Shown in pieces: positions 1 to 11,241 of a DNA stretch of 64,000 nucleotides. The number at the start of each line of letters is the position of its first letter. Within the stretch, counting starts at the first letter, position 1. Location of the stretch: assembly GCA_033239005.1 (NCBI GenBank), contig BSQZ01000008.1, positions 14,003,501-14,067,500 of the forward strand, given 5' to 3'. The position numbers and the translations under genes are program-made. Source of the DNA: Lamellibrachia satsuma (taxonomy: Eukaryota; Annelida; Polychaeta; Sabellida; Siboglinidae). The notes under the pieces were generated by a model that made no database searches, was not told where the DNA came from, and worked only from the letters and a program-made list of their open reading frames with translations.

Positions 1-170
1 TTTCTTTGCTTACTGCCTGTTGATGCTCACATACTTCACACAGTGGTTTCTTTGCTTACTGCCTGTTGATGCTCACATACTTCACACAGTGGTTTCTTTG
101 CTTACTGCCTGTTGATGCTCACATACTTCACACAGTGGTTTCTTTGCTTACTGCCTGTTGATGCTCACAT
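1..170. repeat. 46-bp tandem repeat, 3.7 copies
   Basis: Units starting at 1, 47, 93 and 139 (last one partial) each begin tttctttgcttactgcc and are identical. The array is cut by the window start. Its last unit runs directly into a hAT-like coding remnant, so it may be an expansion of the 5' part of that remnant. Confidence 0.95.
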
Positions 171-523
171 TGATGCTCTTCATAGGGAGTTTCTGCAGTA
201 TCAGGTGGAGCAGTTTCCAAAGGAGCTAACATCTCAAAGAATTGATGCAGCAAGGCACCTCATTTCACAGTTTGACAGATGCAAATGGTGTCAAGACGTT
301 TTCCATGCTAGCTAGTGTTGCCACCAGAATATTAGTCATAACCACAGTAATGCTGACTGAAAGGGCATTCAGCATTGTCAGGAAAAAGAAAACAGAATTC
401 CGGCCAACTTTTTCAACCAGGGTATTGAATGCTCTGTTAACACAGAAAATATCCATGTCAGCACATGGGCAAGTTTGCTACAAACTGCAATATTCCAAAG
501 ACAAAACAGGCAACAACTGCTAA
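171..523 (+). pseudogene. hAT transposase C-terminal remnant
   Basis: Two overlapping reading frames on the plus strand make up what looks like the C-terminal end of a hAT-family transposase. The second frame carries TERAFSIVRKKKTEFRP followed by LNALLTQKISM. This resembles the hAT dimerisation region, in which an E-R-x-F-S motif is followed by a basic K-T-x-x-R segment and then L-N-x-L. The first frame (ending near 315) supplies the sequence before it, so at least one frameshift separates the halves. No catalytic DDE region or BED zinc finger is visible upstream because the window starts here. It is a dead fragment. The family call rests on motif reading and is moderately secure. Confidence 0.55.
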
Positions 524-2214
524 GCTAGCACACAATTAGCAAGGTATATGTTTTCATTATTTATGTGTTGCAGGCATTAATACATGTGTATTATTCAGAG
601 TGTATCAAATTGCATTTTAACCAATCTTCTCAGGGTTTGCGAGTGTATGTCGACCCCCCCCCCCCCGATTTCCACTGGGTCATTGCAAGGATATTTTACT
701 TTTACATCATCAGATGTTGGCACCTGTGCACCTGATATGTTATGAAACCAGGACTACCAAGAAATATTGTGGCTTGTAAATTATAAGACCAGTTGCCACA
801 AAAATCCATGAGAGCCGATTTTGTCATGTTGAAACTTGAACCGACATAGATTACTAATTGAATAGTTGTACCGATATATTATCATATACAGCATTCAAAA
901 GAATGTGTTCTGTTCCAATGATAACAAATCATGCCAAAAATTATCACAGTTATGGTAATTACGCAAAATACACCCTTTGTGAGCTCAAAAGCCACTACAT
1001 ACTTACAATGTAACAACAGACGGAAAACTCCAAACTGGAATGATACTTGTAATACTGTCAGTTATCGTAAGTTGAACGAAAATGTCCCCCTATCATTGGT
1101 CACTACAATATGATGATATCTACAAAATGCATACTCAAGCATAAGATCCAGACAATAAAACGTTTGTCAATGGCAAATGTTAGCATGTCAAACCATCACA
1201 TGTCAAACCATCATGTGTCAAACCATCACATGAAAAACCTGAAATAACTTGACATTTTTGCAAAGAAATACCCATCAATGTTTACGGCAACGCGAAGCCA
1301 AGATTACAGCGGTGCTAATGATAGTCATTAGATGGCGCCATTTAACTTGCACTCAAACTAGTTAGGAAATAATCTGCTGCATCTCCAGTCTCGCTATAGT
1401 GGGCTGCCACATTCAAGCGTCATGAACCACTGGCCCGCTATAGCGGGATCTCGCACTGAAATGGTTAGTGTCCGTGTACGGCTGTTTGTCAGTTGGTACA
1501 ATAATCCTTAAGGGTCCACTCCTGTTTGTTTCAAGGTCCTCATTCATGTTGTATCAGAAGTTCATGCTGCTGGGAAACCAAGAAGTCTGCAGACCTATGT
1601 CACGGTATTAGATCTTTTGATGAGTATAAGGGTAGAAAGTGACAGTTTGGTGCTTGGAAACTTTTAGAAGTACTCTAGGCAACAAGATTCCTATTAGAGA
1701 ACTTGTCTGCCTTCCCAGTCAGGTCTTATGTGCTCTAGAATCCAGTAATGCACATTGGACTCGGACATCAGACATAGACCAATTAAACTTAAAAATGTCC
1801 TATTGATATGGCCTTGATCAGGTCATTTGTCCGATAAAATTATCGTCGGAGTGGTCATGTGTCCTATCTTTTTTTATCACTGTGGACATTGAGAACAACT
1901 TTTACCGAACTCGAACATTGCAGTTCGTTCGCTAGTTTGGCTTCTCACTATTTGGCCACTTTGGTAATTCATGCTAATGCATCATCTATTTCTGGCCCTG
2001 AAGTAAGCACTTCAGCAATAATAGACGTTTTTAAAACGCAAAATACTTTGGTTACTAATCATTAGGGGCCCTATTTTATGAAATGTGTTAATTCACTAGC
2101 CACTACAGGTGGTACTAGTGCCAGAATTGTCCAACGAGGGGCGCTCCATTAGTGTGGTCACTATCCACCAGGTGGCATGCTCGAAATACTTCTGTTATTA
2201 CTTATTAGGTACTT
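524..2214. other. Non-coding stretch without recognisable gene
   Basis: AT-rich sequence with no ORF that looks real. It holds a run of 13 C at 654-666, a 15-16 bp unit (catgtcaaaccatca) repeated three times at about 1184-1232, and a short imperfect inverted repeat around CGCTATAG at 1392-1405 and 1432-1445. Confidence 0.6.
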
Positions 2215-2218
2215 TCAA

Positions 2219-2676
2219 GAGGTAAGACCACAGTTGACCTTCCTGTTTATTGTTTCACACGAATGTAGGGCGTATTAAATTGCGATATGTGAATTTAAAG
2301 AATTCATATGATGTGACATAAGTGCAATTGAGCAGGCATATTCACAGGTTTGTTTGTAGAAGCTATTGGCTGTGAAATGGTGCATTTTTTTGAGAGTTTA
2401 AAAGGCGGAGGGATTTATGGGAATTTTTCTGCTATGGGCCACGTGGGTGGGTGCATGAATACAAGGCTATTTTTGTCAAAATTTATGGCCATCGCACGTT
2501 GGGGCGTTTTAAAAGAGCTGGAGGTATGTGATTTTTATAAAACTTGGTCAGCATGTCAACAAGATGATGGCAGATGCTGTGAAAAAGTTTCAGAATTTTT
2601 AGTGGTCACATTTTCTTATAATCTAACAAAACGTTAACATGGCCACCAATGCAATTTTCAACTGTGGTCTGATTCC
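2219..2676. mobile_element. MITE copy 1 with TCAA target site
   Basis: A 458-bp element whose left end GAGGTAAGACCACAGTTGA is the near inverse of its right end (TCAACTGTGGTCTGATTCC). It is flanked on both sides by TCAA (2215-2218 and 2677-2680). It is about as long as, and clearly homologous to, the neighbouring copy at 2696-3138. A 4-bp TTAA-like target site is known for piggyBac and Kolobok DNA transposons, so it is probably a non-autonomous relative of one of these. It has no credible ORF. Confidence 0.75.
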
Positions 2677-2695
2677 TCAAGATGTTCTGGCTTAA

Positions 2696-3138
2696 GGGGT
2701 AAGACCACAGTTGACCTTCCTGTTTATTGTTTCACACGAATGTAGGGCATATGAAATTGTGAGATGGGAACTTAATTAATAAGTTCATATTATGTGACAT
2801 GAGTGCCTCTGAGCAGGAATATTCACAGGTTTGTTTGTAGAAGCTATTGGCTGTGAAATAGTGCATTTTTTTTAGAATTTAACTGGCGGATGGATTTATG
2901 GGAATTTTTCTCATATGGGCCACATGGGCTATTTTTGTCAATATTGACGGGCATCGCACGTGGGGGCGTTTTTAAAAGAGCTGGAGGTATGTGATTTTGA
3001 TAAAAGCTGGTGAGCATGTCAATGAGATGATGGCAGTTGCTGAGAAAAAGTTTCAGATCTTTTGATGGTCAGGTTTTCTTATAATCAGACAAAACGTTAA
3101 CATGGCCACTAATGCAATTCTCCACTTTGGTCTGCCCC
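2696..3138. mobile_element. MITE copy 2 with TTAA target site
   Basis: A 443-bp element starting GGGGTAAGACCACAG and ending CTTTGGTCTGCCCC. Perfect TTAA target duplications lie at 2692-2695 and 3139-3142. It is the second member of a tandem pair separated by only about 19 bp. The TTAA site points to the piggyBac or Kolobok superfamily (inference). There is no transposase. Confidence 0.8.
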
Positions 3139-3142
3139 TTAA

Positions 3143-4080
3143 GTTCTTCGGTATACCAGTTCTTCCATTGATTTCGGTTATGCGATCTTAGCCAGTCTAG
3201 ATCTTGCTGGTTTCAAATAGATCAATAGATCTTTGTCGTGGGCAGTTGGGAATGTTGTTCGTGGACGCCCTTGCCCTTGCCAGCCAGCAACATCAGCGGA
3301 TGTGAAATATTGGTCTGTGACTATGGGCAGCTGTGCAGGGGCTTCACGACATGCGAAGCACGCGCGCACATGTACGCATGCACACTGAAACAATTATTAA
3401 ACTGTATGTACAAAAAAGTTATGCTATTTTAATCATACATTTATTAAAAGAAAACAAAAATGAGAGTCTTGGCTGTATACAAGATGCAACACATTTTTAC
3501 CATTTTAAAATGGCAATATCTTTGGATCTAATAATATAATATATTAATAAAATAAGCTGTTTTTGGTTTACATGTCACCTTTCATTTAAAACAATTGGCA
3601 GTGTCCTAAAATAAAAAAAATTAAAACTATATTTAAATTTTTTTGGAAGTGCCTACCTGAAGTAGCCAATAATTTTTAAATCCGTGTGATTGGTATCGTG
3701 GTACTAAATTTTTGGTGCCTTTCTGTTTTAGTATCTAATTTGTTACCAATGTGCCAAATCATTAAAGTGGTGCTGATTGCAATGTGTGATTATATTGTAT
3801 GTGAATGAAGAATGACATTTCTTCACCTAAAAATGGCAAAACTTTTCATGTTCATTAGTATTGTTCTTTATAACTACACTGAATTGCAGGCTGTGTGCTG
3901 AACTAGTTGCTACTACTGCTCAAGTCTCAAAGTACAACCAAAATCAATGAGCATCTTTCATGGTAGAATGTCCTATTGTTTTTGTGGACTTAGGACATTG
4001 TGTCCTATTGATTTTAGAGGTTCAGGGCATTTTGTCATATCACTTCTGTTTTCAGTGCGCATCACTGCAGAATCACTGCA
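3143..4080. other. Non-coding stretch without recognisable gene
   Basis: Mostly AT-rich sequence. The short ORFs at 3178-3539 on both strands have no recognisable motif, no flanking splice signals and mutually overlapping frames. Nothing else is supported. Confidence 0.5.
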
Positions 4081-4629
4081 GTTAATTGGCAACTAACCTG
4101 AGTTGACAGTAAATTGGAAACATACCTGAGTTGACAGTTAGTTGGGGACAGACCTGAGTTGACAGTCAATTAGGGACAAACCTGAGTTGACAGTTAATTG
4201 GAGGCAGACCTGAGTTAACAGTTAGTTGACAGAAGATCTGAGTTGACAGTTAATTTGGAACAGACCTGAGTTGACAGTTAGTTGGGGACAGACCCGAGTT
4301 GACAGTCAACTGGGGACAAACCTGAGTTGACAGTCAACTGGGGACAAACCTGAGTTGACAGTCAATTGGAGACAGACCTGAGTTAACAGTTAGTTGACAG
4401 AAGACCTGAGTTGAGAGTTATTTGCTTGCAGACCTGAGTTGACAGTTAGTTGGGGACAGACCTGAGTTGACAGTCAATTGGGGGAAAACCTGAGTTGACA
4501 GTCAATTGGAGACAGACCTGAGTTAACAGTTAATTGACAGAAGACCTGAGTTGAGAGTTATTTCCTTGCAGACCTGAGTTGACAGTTAATTTGGAACACA
4601 CCTGAGTTGACAGTTAGTTGGGGACAGGC
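4081..4629. repeat. 28-bp minisatellite, about 19 copies
   Basis: Degenerate tandem array with the core ACCTGAGTTGACAGT followed by a variable TAGTTGGGGACAG or CAATTGGGGACAA. Some adjacent variants recur together, for example the 'gttaacagttagttgacagaag' type, which suggests a higher-order arrangement with copies amplified in blocks. Confidence 0.95.
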
Positions 4630-5077
4630 CTGGCTTGTTTTTCCATTCCCTGGATTACTTAACTATTTAATGTGCAATTTTCTTTCCATTTTTTAGTGCA
4701 ATAAACATCTGTTGACATGCTTTATATTCAAATTGTATGCAATCATCATACAAATTTTATGTGCCACAAACCTGACTACCCTAAATTTTAACCCAACACA
4801 CTGTATCATGACTGGCTAGGCATCTCACAGCATTGACATGGTACAGGAAAACAGTAATGTCATTCACCAAAATGCTACAATACTGTTAACAGTTAATGAT
4901 GTTCTAAGCACAACTAAAACATATATCGGTCCAGTCTCTGTTGCTGTGAATGGTCCTAACTCAACGCAATACTTAGACTCTTTTCTATAGCTCATGTATG
5001 TTACCTACCCAGACAGATGCTGTCTTGTCTACCATACTCGTGTATGTTGCCTGCTAAGCGTGATACTCTCTCTGCAG

Positions 5078-5269
5078 TATGTCTTCCTGATGACGCCAGT
5101 GGCCGATGCGAAACAGTGCACCATCCATGAGGAGCTGGTGCACCACCTCATGGCCATCCTGCTGCCAAAGCAGGCTGACCTCATCACTAAGTTCCTGCAC
5201 CAGGCCGACTCCTTCAAGGTCATCCTCAAGGCCATGGTGCAGTTTCTCCTCAACACAGGTCGCATCAAG
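5078..5269 (+). CDS. Single exon of an unidentified helical protein
   Basis: A 192-nt open block (64 codons, phase 0 at both ends) with a polypyrimidine-CAG acceptor ending at 5077 and a GTGTGT donor at 5270. It has much higher GC content and codon-like composition than its surroundings. The peptide begins YVFLMTPVADAKQ and ends VQFLLNTGRIK. It is rich in Leu, Ile, His and Lys and looks alpha-helical, like part of an ARM/HEAT-type or other helical-repeat protein. I do not recognise the family. No partner exon was found within several kb, so it is either one exon of a long-intron host gene or an orphan. The frame continues open on both sides, but composition drops sharply at the splice sites, which supports these boundaries. 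Function is unknown. Confidence 0.6.
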
Positions 5270-5439
5270 GTGTGTAGCTCACAAAATGTCTCCCATAGTT
5301 TCTCCCTCACAGGCCATGTCAAGATGTGTAACTCTCAAACTCTCCCTCCCATAGTTCCTCCCTCACAGAACATGTCAAGGTGTGTAACTCCAAAACTGTC
5401 CCTCTCAATTCCTGTCTCCCATAGTTCCTCCCTCACCCT
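5265..5439. repeat. About 55-bp tandem repeat, three degenerate copies
   Basis: The unit tcccatagttcctccctcac ... tgtgtaactc recurs at 54-56 bp spacing. It begins at the splice donor of the exon at 5078-5269. The donor-like text aaggtgtgta is itself repeated at about 5378, so the exon edge may have taken part in the duplication. Confidence 0.75.
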
Positions 5440-5693
5440 AAGCTAGGAGCCATTCACAATTGTTGACAATCGTACAAAGTGTACTAAATGTTTAAAGGTT
5501 AAATGTTTAAAGGCCAGCATACTAATTTTAATAAATGTCGGTCACGTGAAATATGCCAGCCCATTGAACCGCCAGGGAACCCGAGTTGTTTTGTATTGTG
5601 CAGCCATTCACGGCACAACATTCTTACATCCATATGTTTTTCAATCTGGAAAACTTTCCACATTTTAAAGTACTAATTTGAGGGGGTCAGAAA

Positions 5694-6023
5694 ATAAATA
5701 TGCTTTGTACAAATATCAACACTTCGTGAACAATCTCTAGGGTGAGCAGAAAATGAGGGTTGAGAAGACACTGTTGACAACATGTCCTGTCAGGAAGGAC
5801 TGTCATGTGTCATGTCAGGCGTTAGAACTGACACATGTCCTGTCAGGAGGAAGGACTGACACGTGTCCTGTCAGGAGGAAGGACTGACACGTGTCCTGCC
5901 AGGAGGAAGGACTGACATGTGTCCTGTCAGGAAGGACTGGCACGTGTCCCCTCAGGATCAAGGACTGGCACGTGTTGAACACAGTCACATTGTCTGCCTG
6001 GACGACATTTAGACTGATACATA
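5694..6023. repeat. Tandem segmental duplication, copy 1
   Basis: First copy of a 330-386 bp duplicated block. Both copies start ataaatatgctttgtacaaa and end gacgacattt(t)agactgatac. The middle (5782-5972) is a minisatellite of about 28 bp with the core GACACGTGTCCTGTCAGGAG. Confidence 0.9.
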
Positions 6024-6043
6024 ATTTTTATGCGGCGTGGTGG

Positions 6044-6429
6044 ATAAATATGCTTTGTACAAATATCAACACTTCGTGAACAATCTCTAGGGTGAGCAGA
6101 AAATGAGGGTTGAGAAGAGTTGACACTGTTGACAACATGTCCTGTCAGGAAGGACTGTCGTGTCCTGTCAGGAGGAAGGACTGACACATGTCCTGTCAGG
6201 AGGAAAGACTGACACGTGTCCTGTCAGGAAGGACTTTCATGTGTCCTGTCAGGAGGAAGGACTGACACGTGTCCTGTCAGGAAGGACTGACACGTGTCCT
6301 GTCAGGAGGAAGGACTGACACGTGTCCTGTCAGGAGGAAGGACTGGCACGTGTCCCATCAGGATCAAGGACTGGCACGTGTTGAACACAGTCACATTGTC
6401 TGCCTGGACGACATTTTAGACTGATACAT
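6044..6429. repeat. Tandem segmental duplication, copy 2
   Basis: Second copy of the block, longer because its inner minisatellite (6137-6382) has more units. Unit length alternates between about 28 and 25 bp through presence or absence of one GGA. Every unit carries the palindrome CACGTG or a one-base variant. ORFs through the block are by-products of the repeat. Confidence 0.9.
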
Positions 6430-6704
6430 TGTCATAGCTGTGTAATATACATACTGCATTCATTAATTTCATCATCAATACCATAAATGTATTGTATGAT
6501 ATGAGTAATAAGGAAATTATATATTTTAAAATCATGGTTCTATTGAATATATTTTGTTCATTGTCATTGTGTAAAAGTGGTTTATGAGAGAGTGACATGA
6601 ATAACACTTGCTGTTTGATGCCTCCTCAGTGGTGCGTGTCTCCAGAACTTGACGATTTTACATGTTTCTACTTAAAACATCATAAAAACAATACGACACA
6701 GCCA

Positions 6705-6846
6705 GAGGATGAATACGAGTACATGACCATCATTTCTATGAGGATGAATACGAGTACATGACCATCATTTCTATGAGGATGAATACGAGTACATGACCAT
6801 CATTTCTATGAGGATGAATACGAGTACATGACCATCATTTCTATGA
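6705..6846. repeat. 35-bp tandem repeat, four copies
   Basis: Four essentially identical units (6705, 6740, 6775, 6810) start gaggatgaatacgagtacat. They are followed at about 6872-6921 by two copies of TACTCGAGTACTGAGTACTT, a self-complementary motif. Confidence 0.95.
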
Positions 6847-7311
6847 GTACAAGTATGAATATTTCAAAAATATACTCGAGTACTGAGTACTTAAAAAATG
6901 TACTCGAGTACTGAGTACTTCGTCCCCAGGCCTGATGTGAATGTACGACTTAAGTAATGCTCTTGTAATAAATATGTTTCACAATTATACTAGACCATTT
7001 TTAGCCAAAAATCATGCGTTTAAGGAAAGTTGGCATTGTCGTTGGCATTGAGTTTAAGTAACTAGTACATATAGGCCATAGCCGTAGTCTGTGGTGTGGA
7101 AGACATAATACTATTACTAGCAGGATCATTTCTCACTCAAAACTCTAAAAAACGGTATTGGTTTGGTTGTCACCTCTTTTCTTTTGACAAATAAACCCAG
7201 CACCTGTTGTACCACCTAACGGATATTATTGACGCTATAGTGGTTATCAGAACCGGGCGGCGTGGTGGATACCTGTCTTGATAGCCATGCCACGTCAGTT
7301 GAATCTGTTCA

Positions 7312-7610
7312 GCAATGTTGTCCTATAACTCTCTTTCAAAGTCGCTTCCAGTGTTATGGAGCATCATCAGTACACATCACGGGGACACATTCCCCAGCTT
7401 GGTGATCCTAGCATCCATGGCAGTGGTCTTCCCACTCTACACTGCGGATGTGGAACGTGGATTTTCAGCACAGAACATGTTGCGGAGCAGGTTGTCTAGT
7501 CAGCGACTCAACATAACTCAACACACTGGTGAGAATTCAATTATGTTGAGTCCTTGGCAGCCTTCAGGAAGGTGAAGGAAAGGCGCCTTTATCAGGGACT
7601 GATGGTGGTG
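7312..7610 (+). pseudogene. hAT transposase C-terminal dimerisation remnant
   Basis: The frame from about 7312 contains YTADVERGFSAQNMLRSRL followed by SSQRLN. This closely fits the C-terminal dimerisation region of hAT-family transposases (a conserved E-R-G/x-F-S, then basic residues, then L-x-x-R-L). The hydrophobic ILASMAVVFPLY just before it also fits. Shortly after, the continuation (ESLAAFRKVKERRLYQGL) lies in another frame near 7539-7600, so a frameshift has occurred. Nothing upstream supplies the catalytic core or the zinc finger, so this is a fragment. It differs in sequence from the remnant at 171-523 and is probably a separate family. Confidence 0.7.
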
Positions 7611-8692
7611 TTAATGATTGGTGTTAACTTGACCATAAAAGGTTTAATAAATCTCACCTTTACTGGGTGGCTCTGTATCAACTGAGTATGTAATTAGTAC
7701 TCCATCAGCAAGCAGTTTCTACAGCAAAGTGTGACTACAGCATACAAGATTGTTTGATAAAGTCATATCTAACATGCAAATGCAGTTTATGTGACAATAT
7801 CTGTCTGACTAATTAAAAGATTGAAAAAATGGTAATTCATTTGTTTATTTTGTGACTTTCAGCCCCTCCATATATCTTACATACATTAAGGATTCAGGGT
7901 GTTTTTTGCAATGGCCACAGCAACAAGTCATAGATCAGTAGTGTATATTTTGCAATCATTATGGTTAGTACACAATGTACTTTAATCATCTGTTTTTGTC
8001 TGGTTTTTTTTCAAATGCAGTGTTTCTTCCAGATTTTGGAGCATTTGCCCACCAACAGGTTACCATTCCCACCAGAAGAGCTGGCGTCATATTGCAGCCA
8101 GCCTGTGAGGGTTTCACATTACAGTCCACTTGGAGGCATTCTGTTTAGCTTTGTGGCAATGGAAGTGTCAGGGGCAATACACAGCGCAGGGCCCAAGGAT
8201 CTGGTATTTGGCATCATATCAGCCCAATGGATCTGACATGGGACTGATGCTCAGCTGTGTGTATTGCTACACTGACACTTCCATCATTACAATAGGATAT
8301 ACAATCCCACAGGGATGATTGTATATAAAACCATGGGTTTAGGTATTAGGGTGCAATCCATTTAAGAATCATGGAAGGAGGGCTAAGGGTATTCGAACGA
8401 TATCCAGACAATTGTCAGAAAAGGATCGAAGCCTGGGGCTTCGAATTGGAAACAAACTCTGTGTTCTGTGTAGAAAACGTGTGCTGGCTGGACCAACAAC
8501 AAACAGTTCATCTGAAACTCAGGAAGTGGCTGTTCCATCTCCACGCTAAATACATTGATGCACTATATGATGAATATTCAGGCAGTTAGAACAAATTACA
8601 TGTTACATTATAGAATGATACAAATACACGTAACTGCTCTGCATCTTGATATCATAATGTAATTTTTTTAACCTGTAAATTACCCATAGGGC
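7611..8692. other. Stretch with no supported gene
   Basis: Two short open frames occur at 7961-8236 and 8371-8589. The first follows a plausible acceptor (tttcaaatgcag, ending near 8020) but matches no family I recognise. Neither is annotated as a gene. Confidence 0.4.
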
Positions 8693-9147
8693 AATTACTG
8701 TTTTATTGTATGTTTCATACAACTACTATTCCATATTACCCAACGTTCATGCTATTTCAATTTATACTTTGGTAAAAGGTACATCATAAATAATTTAGAA
8801 GACTGTGATGTCATATTATTTAATGTGAGTGTTTGCGAGTGTTAATTACTGTTTTATTGTATGTTTCATACAACTATTATTCCATATTACCCAACATTCA
8901 TGCTATTTCAATTTATACTTTGGTAAAAGGTACATCATAAATAATTTAGAAGACTGTGATGTCATATTATTTAATGTGAGTGTTTGCGAGTGTTAATTAC
9001 TGTTTTATTGTATGTTTCATACAACTATTATTCCATATTACCCAACGTTCATGCTATTTCAATTTATACTTTGGTAAAAGGCACACCATAAATAATTGAG
9101 AAGACTGTGATGTCATATTATTTAATGTGAGTGTTTGCGAGTGTTAA
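8693..9147. repeat. 151-bp tandem repeat, three copies
   Basis: Units start at 8693, 8844 and 8995 with aattactgttttattgtatg and end in gtgagtgtttgcgagtgtt. Copies 1 to 3 are nearly identical, with only a few substitutions. The array lies just upstream of the exon at 9192. Confidence 0.95.
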
Positions 9148-9191
9148 TTGAAGTTATCACCTATATGCCAATGATTGTTTCTTTTCTGCAG

Positions 9192-9300
9192 GTAGGGCAA
9201 GAGAGCGGAAATGGACTGATGTGGACATGGGCAGGAGACATAGCGAACCATTTCTGGTACTGCTGCGAGAAGGCTGACGGCTCCATCGAAAGCCTCATTG
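9192..9300 (+). CDS. Exon A of a transposase-like protein (NHFWYC block)
   Basis: The exon is bounded by cttttctgcag (acceptor, ending 9191) and GTAAGTAC (donor at 9301). In frame it encodes 36 residues including WAGDIANHFWYCCEKADGS. I associate the pattern W-x-x-x-I-x-N-H-F-W-x-C with a large group of uncharacterised, probably transposon-derived invertebrate proteins, in which it precedes a W-L-x-x-L-x-H-H-V segment; that segment is missing here. The exon ends in phase 0, whereas the next recognisable block (15959) needs one extra base, so a short exon has probably been lost or the gene is decayed. The 6.66-kb gap to the next block is filled by foldback and P-type elements. The family assignment is inference from remembered motifs. 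Confidence 0.5.
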
Positions 9301-10042
9301 TAAGTACTTTGCTTGGCTGTATACAATCACACTTTACAAATTAAACAGTAACATTTCATAATGTTTCAAGTAAATAGTGACATTTCTTAAAATGTGTAAA
9401 TATATTGATACCTTAATATCAAGAAACAAAGTATTACAGTGTAGATTGATGGAACCAATGTTACAACCAGTAATGTAATAATCGACCGGTAATGTAATAA
9501 TTGACCAATAAATATGTAATAATCGACTGGTTATGTAATAAATCGACCGGTAATGTAATCAATCGACCAGTAATGTAATAAAAATGATGATGATTATCAT
9601 TATGATTGTGATGATGATGATACTGATGATGTAGAAGGTGATGATGAGGGTGATAAACGATTGTGATGATGATGACAATTAAGGGGTCATCTTAGTATCG
9701 ATGATAATGATGATTATGATGGTGATGATAAAGATGATGATGATAATGATGGTGATGATGAGGGTGATAAATGGTTATTATCATAATGAATTTCATTAAG
9801 CTCAATTAAGCGGTCTTAGTGATGATGATAAAGATTATGATGATGATGATAATGATGGTGATGATAAGGGTGATAAATGGTTATGATGATGATGAGGAAG
9901 AAGATTAAGACAATTAAGCGGTCTTAGTGATGATGATGTTGACAATGAGGGTGATCATTATGACGATTATGAGGACGAAGACAATGACACCTTCAGCCTC
10001 ATCATCCTGCTCCTCGTCCTCATCGTCATCCTCATCCTCATC

Positions 10043-10050
10043 CTTATAAC
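10043..10050. repeat. 8-bp target site duplication, left
   Basis: CTTATAAC immediately precedes the left end of the P-type element and is repeated exactly at 13047-13054. In the uninterrupted foldback arm (compare the reverse complement near 14187-14194) this octamer occurs once, followed directly by GGCTAGCC. Confidence 0.95.
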
Positions 10051-10165
10051 CATGGACATATATTTACTGGACTGCCAGCTCCGCGTTATGCGCGAACGAG
10101 TTCGATTTTGCGCCCACCGCGGACACATTGAGTTGTTTACTTCCGGTGTCGCCGGTTGAATGTAA

Positions 10166-10403
10166 ATGGCGTTCGAGTTGCACAGATCAAAATGTCAAAA
10201 AGCGTTGGCAGCAACTGCTGCATGCCATAGTCGATTGCGCTTGCACAAGTGCAAAATGCAGAGGATTTTCTACCGAAGAGAACCGAATGGAGAGCCCGTT
10301 TGCTGCATGCCATCATTGGCATCAATAAGAATGGACAGCAGCTTCGATGCTGACAATGCCAAGATCTGCTCCAGGCATTTCACAGATGATTGTTTCAAAC
10401 ATG
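10166..10403 (+). pseudogene. THAP-domain exon, frameshifted
   Basis: The C-terminal half reads NAKICSRHFTDDCFKHG, the typical THAP zinc-finger ending with its C-x2-H pair, and stops at a GTAAGT donor (10404). The N-terminal half is damaged. A plausible Cys-containing start (MSKSVGSNCCMP at 10192) runs into a TAG, and the segment with EWRARLLHAI lies in that same frame, one step off the ICSRHF frame. At least one stop and one frameshift therefore interrupt the domain. A working THAP domain binds DNA at transposon ends or host promoters; this copy could not encode one without change. Confidence 0.65.
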
Positions 10404-10850
10404 GTAAGTTTCTTGGTATTGTAATTAATTGGTTAATAACTGTTCAGTGATGTTGCAAATTTACATATATACCGGTTAAAGAGCCTGAATCAGTGAATAA
10501 CTGTGTGTAAAGTTCTGTAAAGACTAAAGGCTAAGCTAAGTAGGCTCAACATGTATGTCTGTTTTATAGGTATAATAATATCAAAAAGTGTCTGTCTTCG
10601 CTTACTCTAGCTGCAGATATATATATGAAATTATTTTCATAATCACGATTCTTCACAGGCACAGTTTTGGGAGTGGGGTGGGGGGGGTAGTAGCTCAGCT
10701 GTTAATACACAGTGCTGAAGAAATTTAAATATTAAATACCAAAAATAATACAAAATGACAATGGCAACAATGAAACAATAGCAGTAAGAATAGTAATAAG
10801 TGTATGATATATATATTTACATAACACAAAAAATTACTTTTTTTGTACAG

Positions 10851-10951
10851 GTCCAAGCGGAACTCGCAGAACATTGATACCTGGAAGTTTGCCAACCCTA
10901 TGGATGCCTTCAAAGTGTGTAGAAACACCAGAAACAACCCGACAAGAGCCT
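10851..10951 (+). CDS. Linker exon after the THAP domain
   Basis: Exon bounded by TTTTTGTACAG (ending 10850) and a GTAAGT donor (10952). Joined to the single G left by the previous exon, it reads GPSGTRRTLIPGSLPTL and then WMPSKCVETPETTRQEP. A basic stretch followed by x-L-x-P-G-x-x-P-T-L is typical of the segment just after THAP domains. Splice phases agree (1/1 in, 0 out), which strongly supports a real, formerly expressed gene on the plus strand. Confidence 0.65.
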
Positions 10952-11241
10952 GTAAGTGTTGCTCAATTACTGTTTGCATATTGAAGGTATCCTGTCTTAA
11001 TCAAATGTGTTTAATTTTACTTCTTTCTGCTTTGACTATTTATCTTTTCTTGTCCTTTTTTTGAATTTGGTATATTTGTTTGTCTAATCTGTGATTTTCC
11101 CTTGGGAAAATCAGGCACTTCCTCTGAGGGCAACCAGTTGTGACAGCGCCACACTACCTAGTCTACTAATTAATTCCTAAGGAAGGTATTTTTTTCATAA
11201 ACCAATCCTAAGACAGTAGTTTTGTCGTTTTTATGTTTCAG

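Noticed and set aside
4081..4629. 28-bp repeat array as a possible CRISPR
   Set aside because: Units are directly adjacent with no unique spacers, and the context is a eukaryotic genome with introns and LINEs.
6863..6921. TACTCGAGTACTGAGTACTT as telomere-like or regulatory site
   Set aside because: Only two copies, self-complementary, part of local repeat sequence; no functional support.
7961..8589. Two open frames possibly forming exons upstream of exon A
   Set aside because: One follows an acceptor-like site, but there is no recognisable motif and phases and donors do not link to the exon at 9192.
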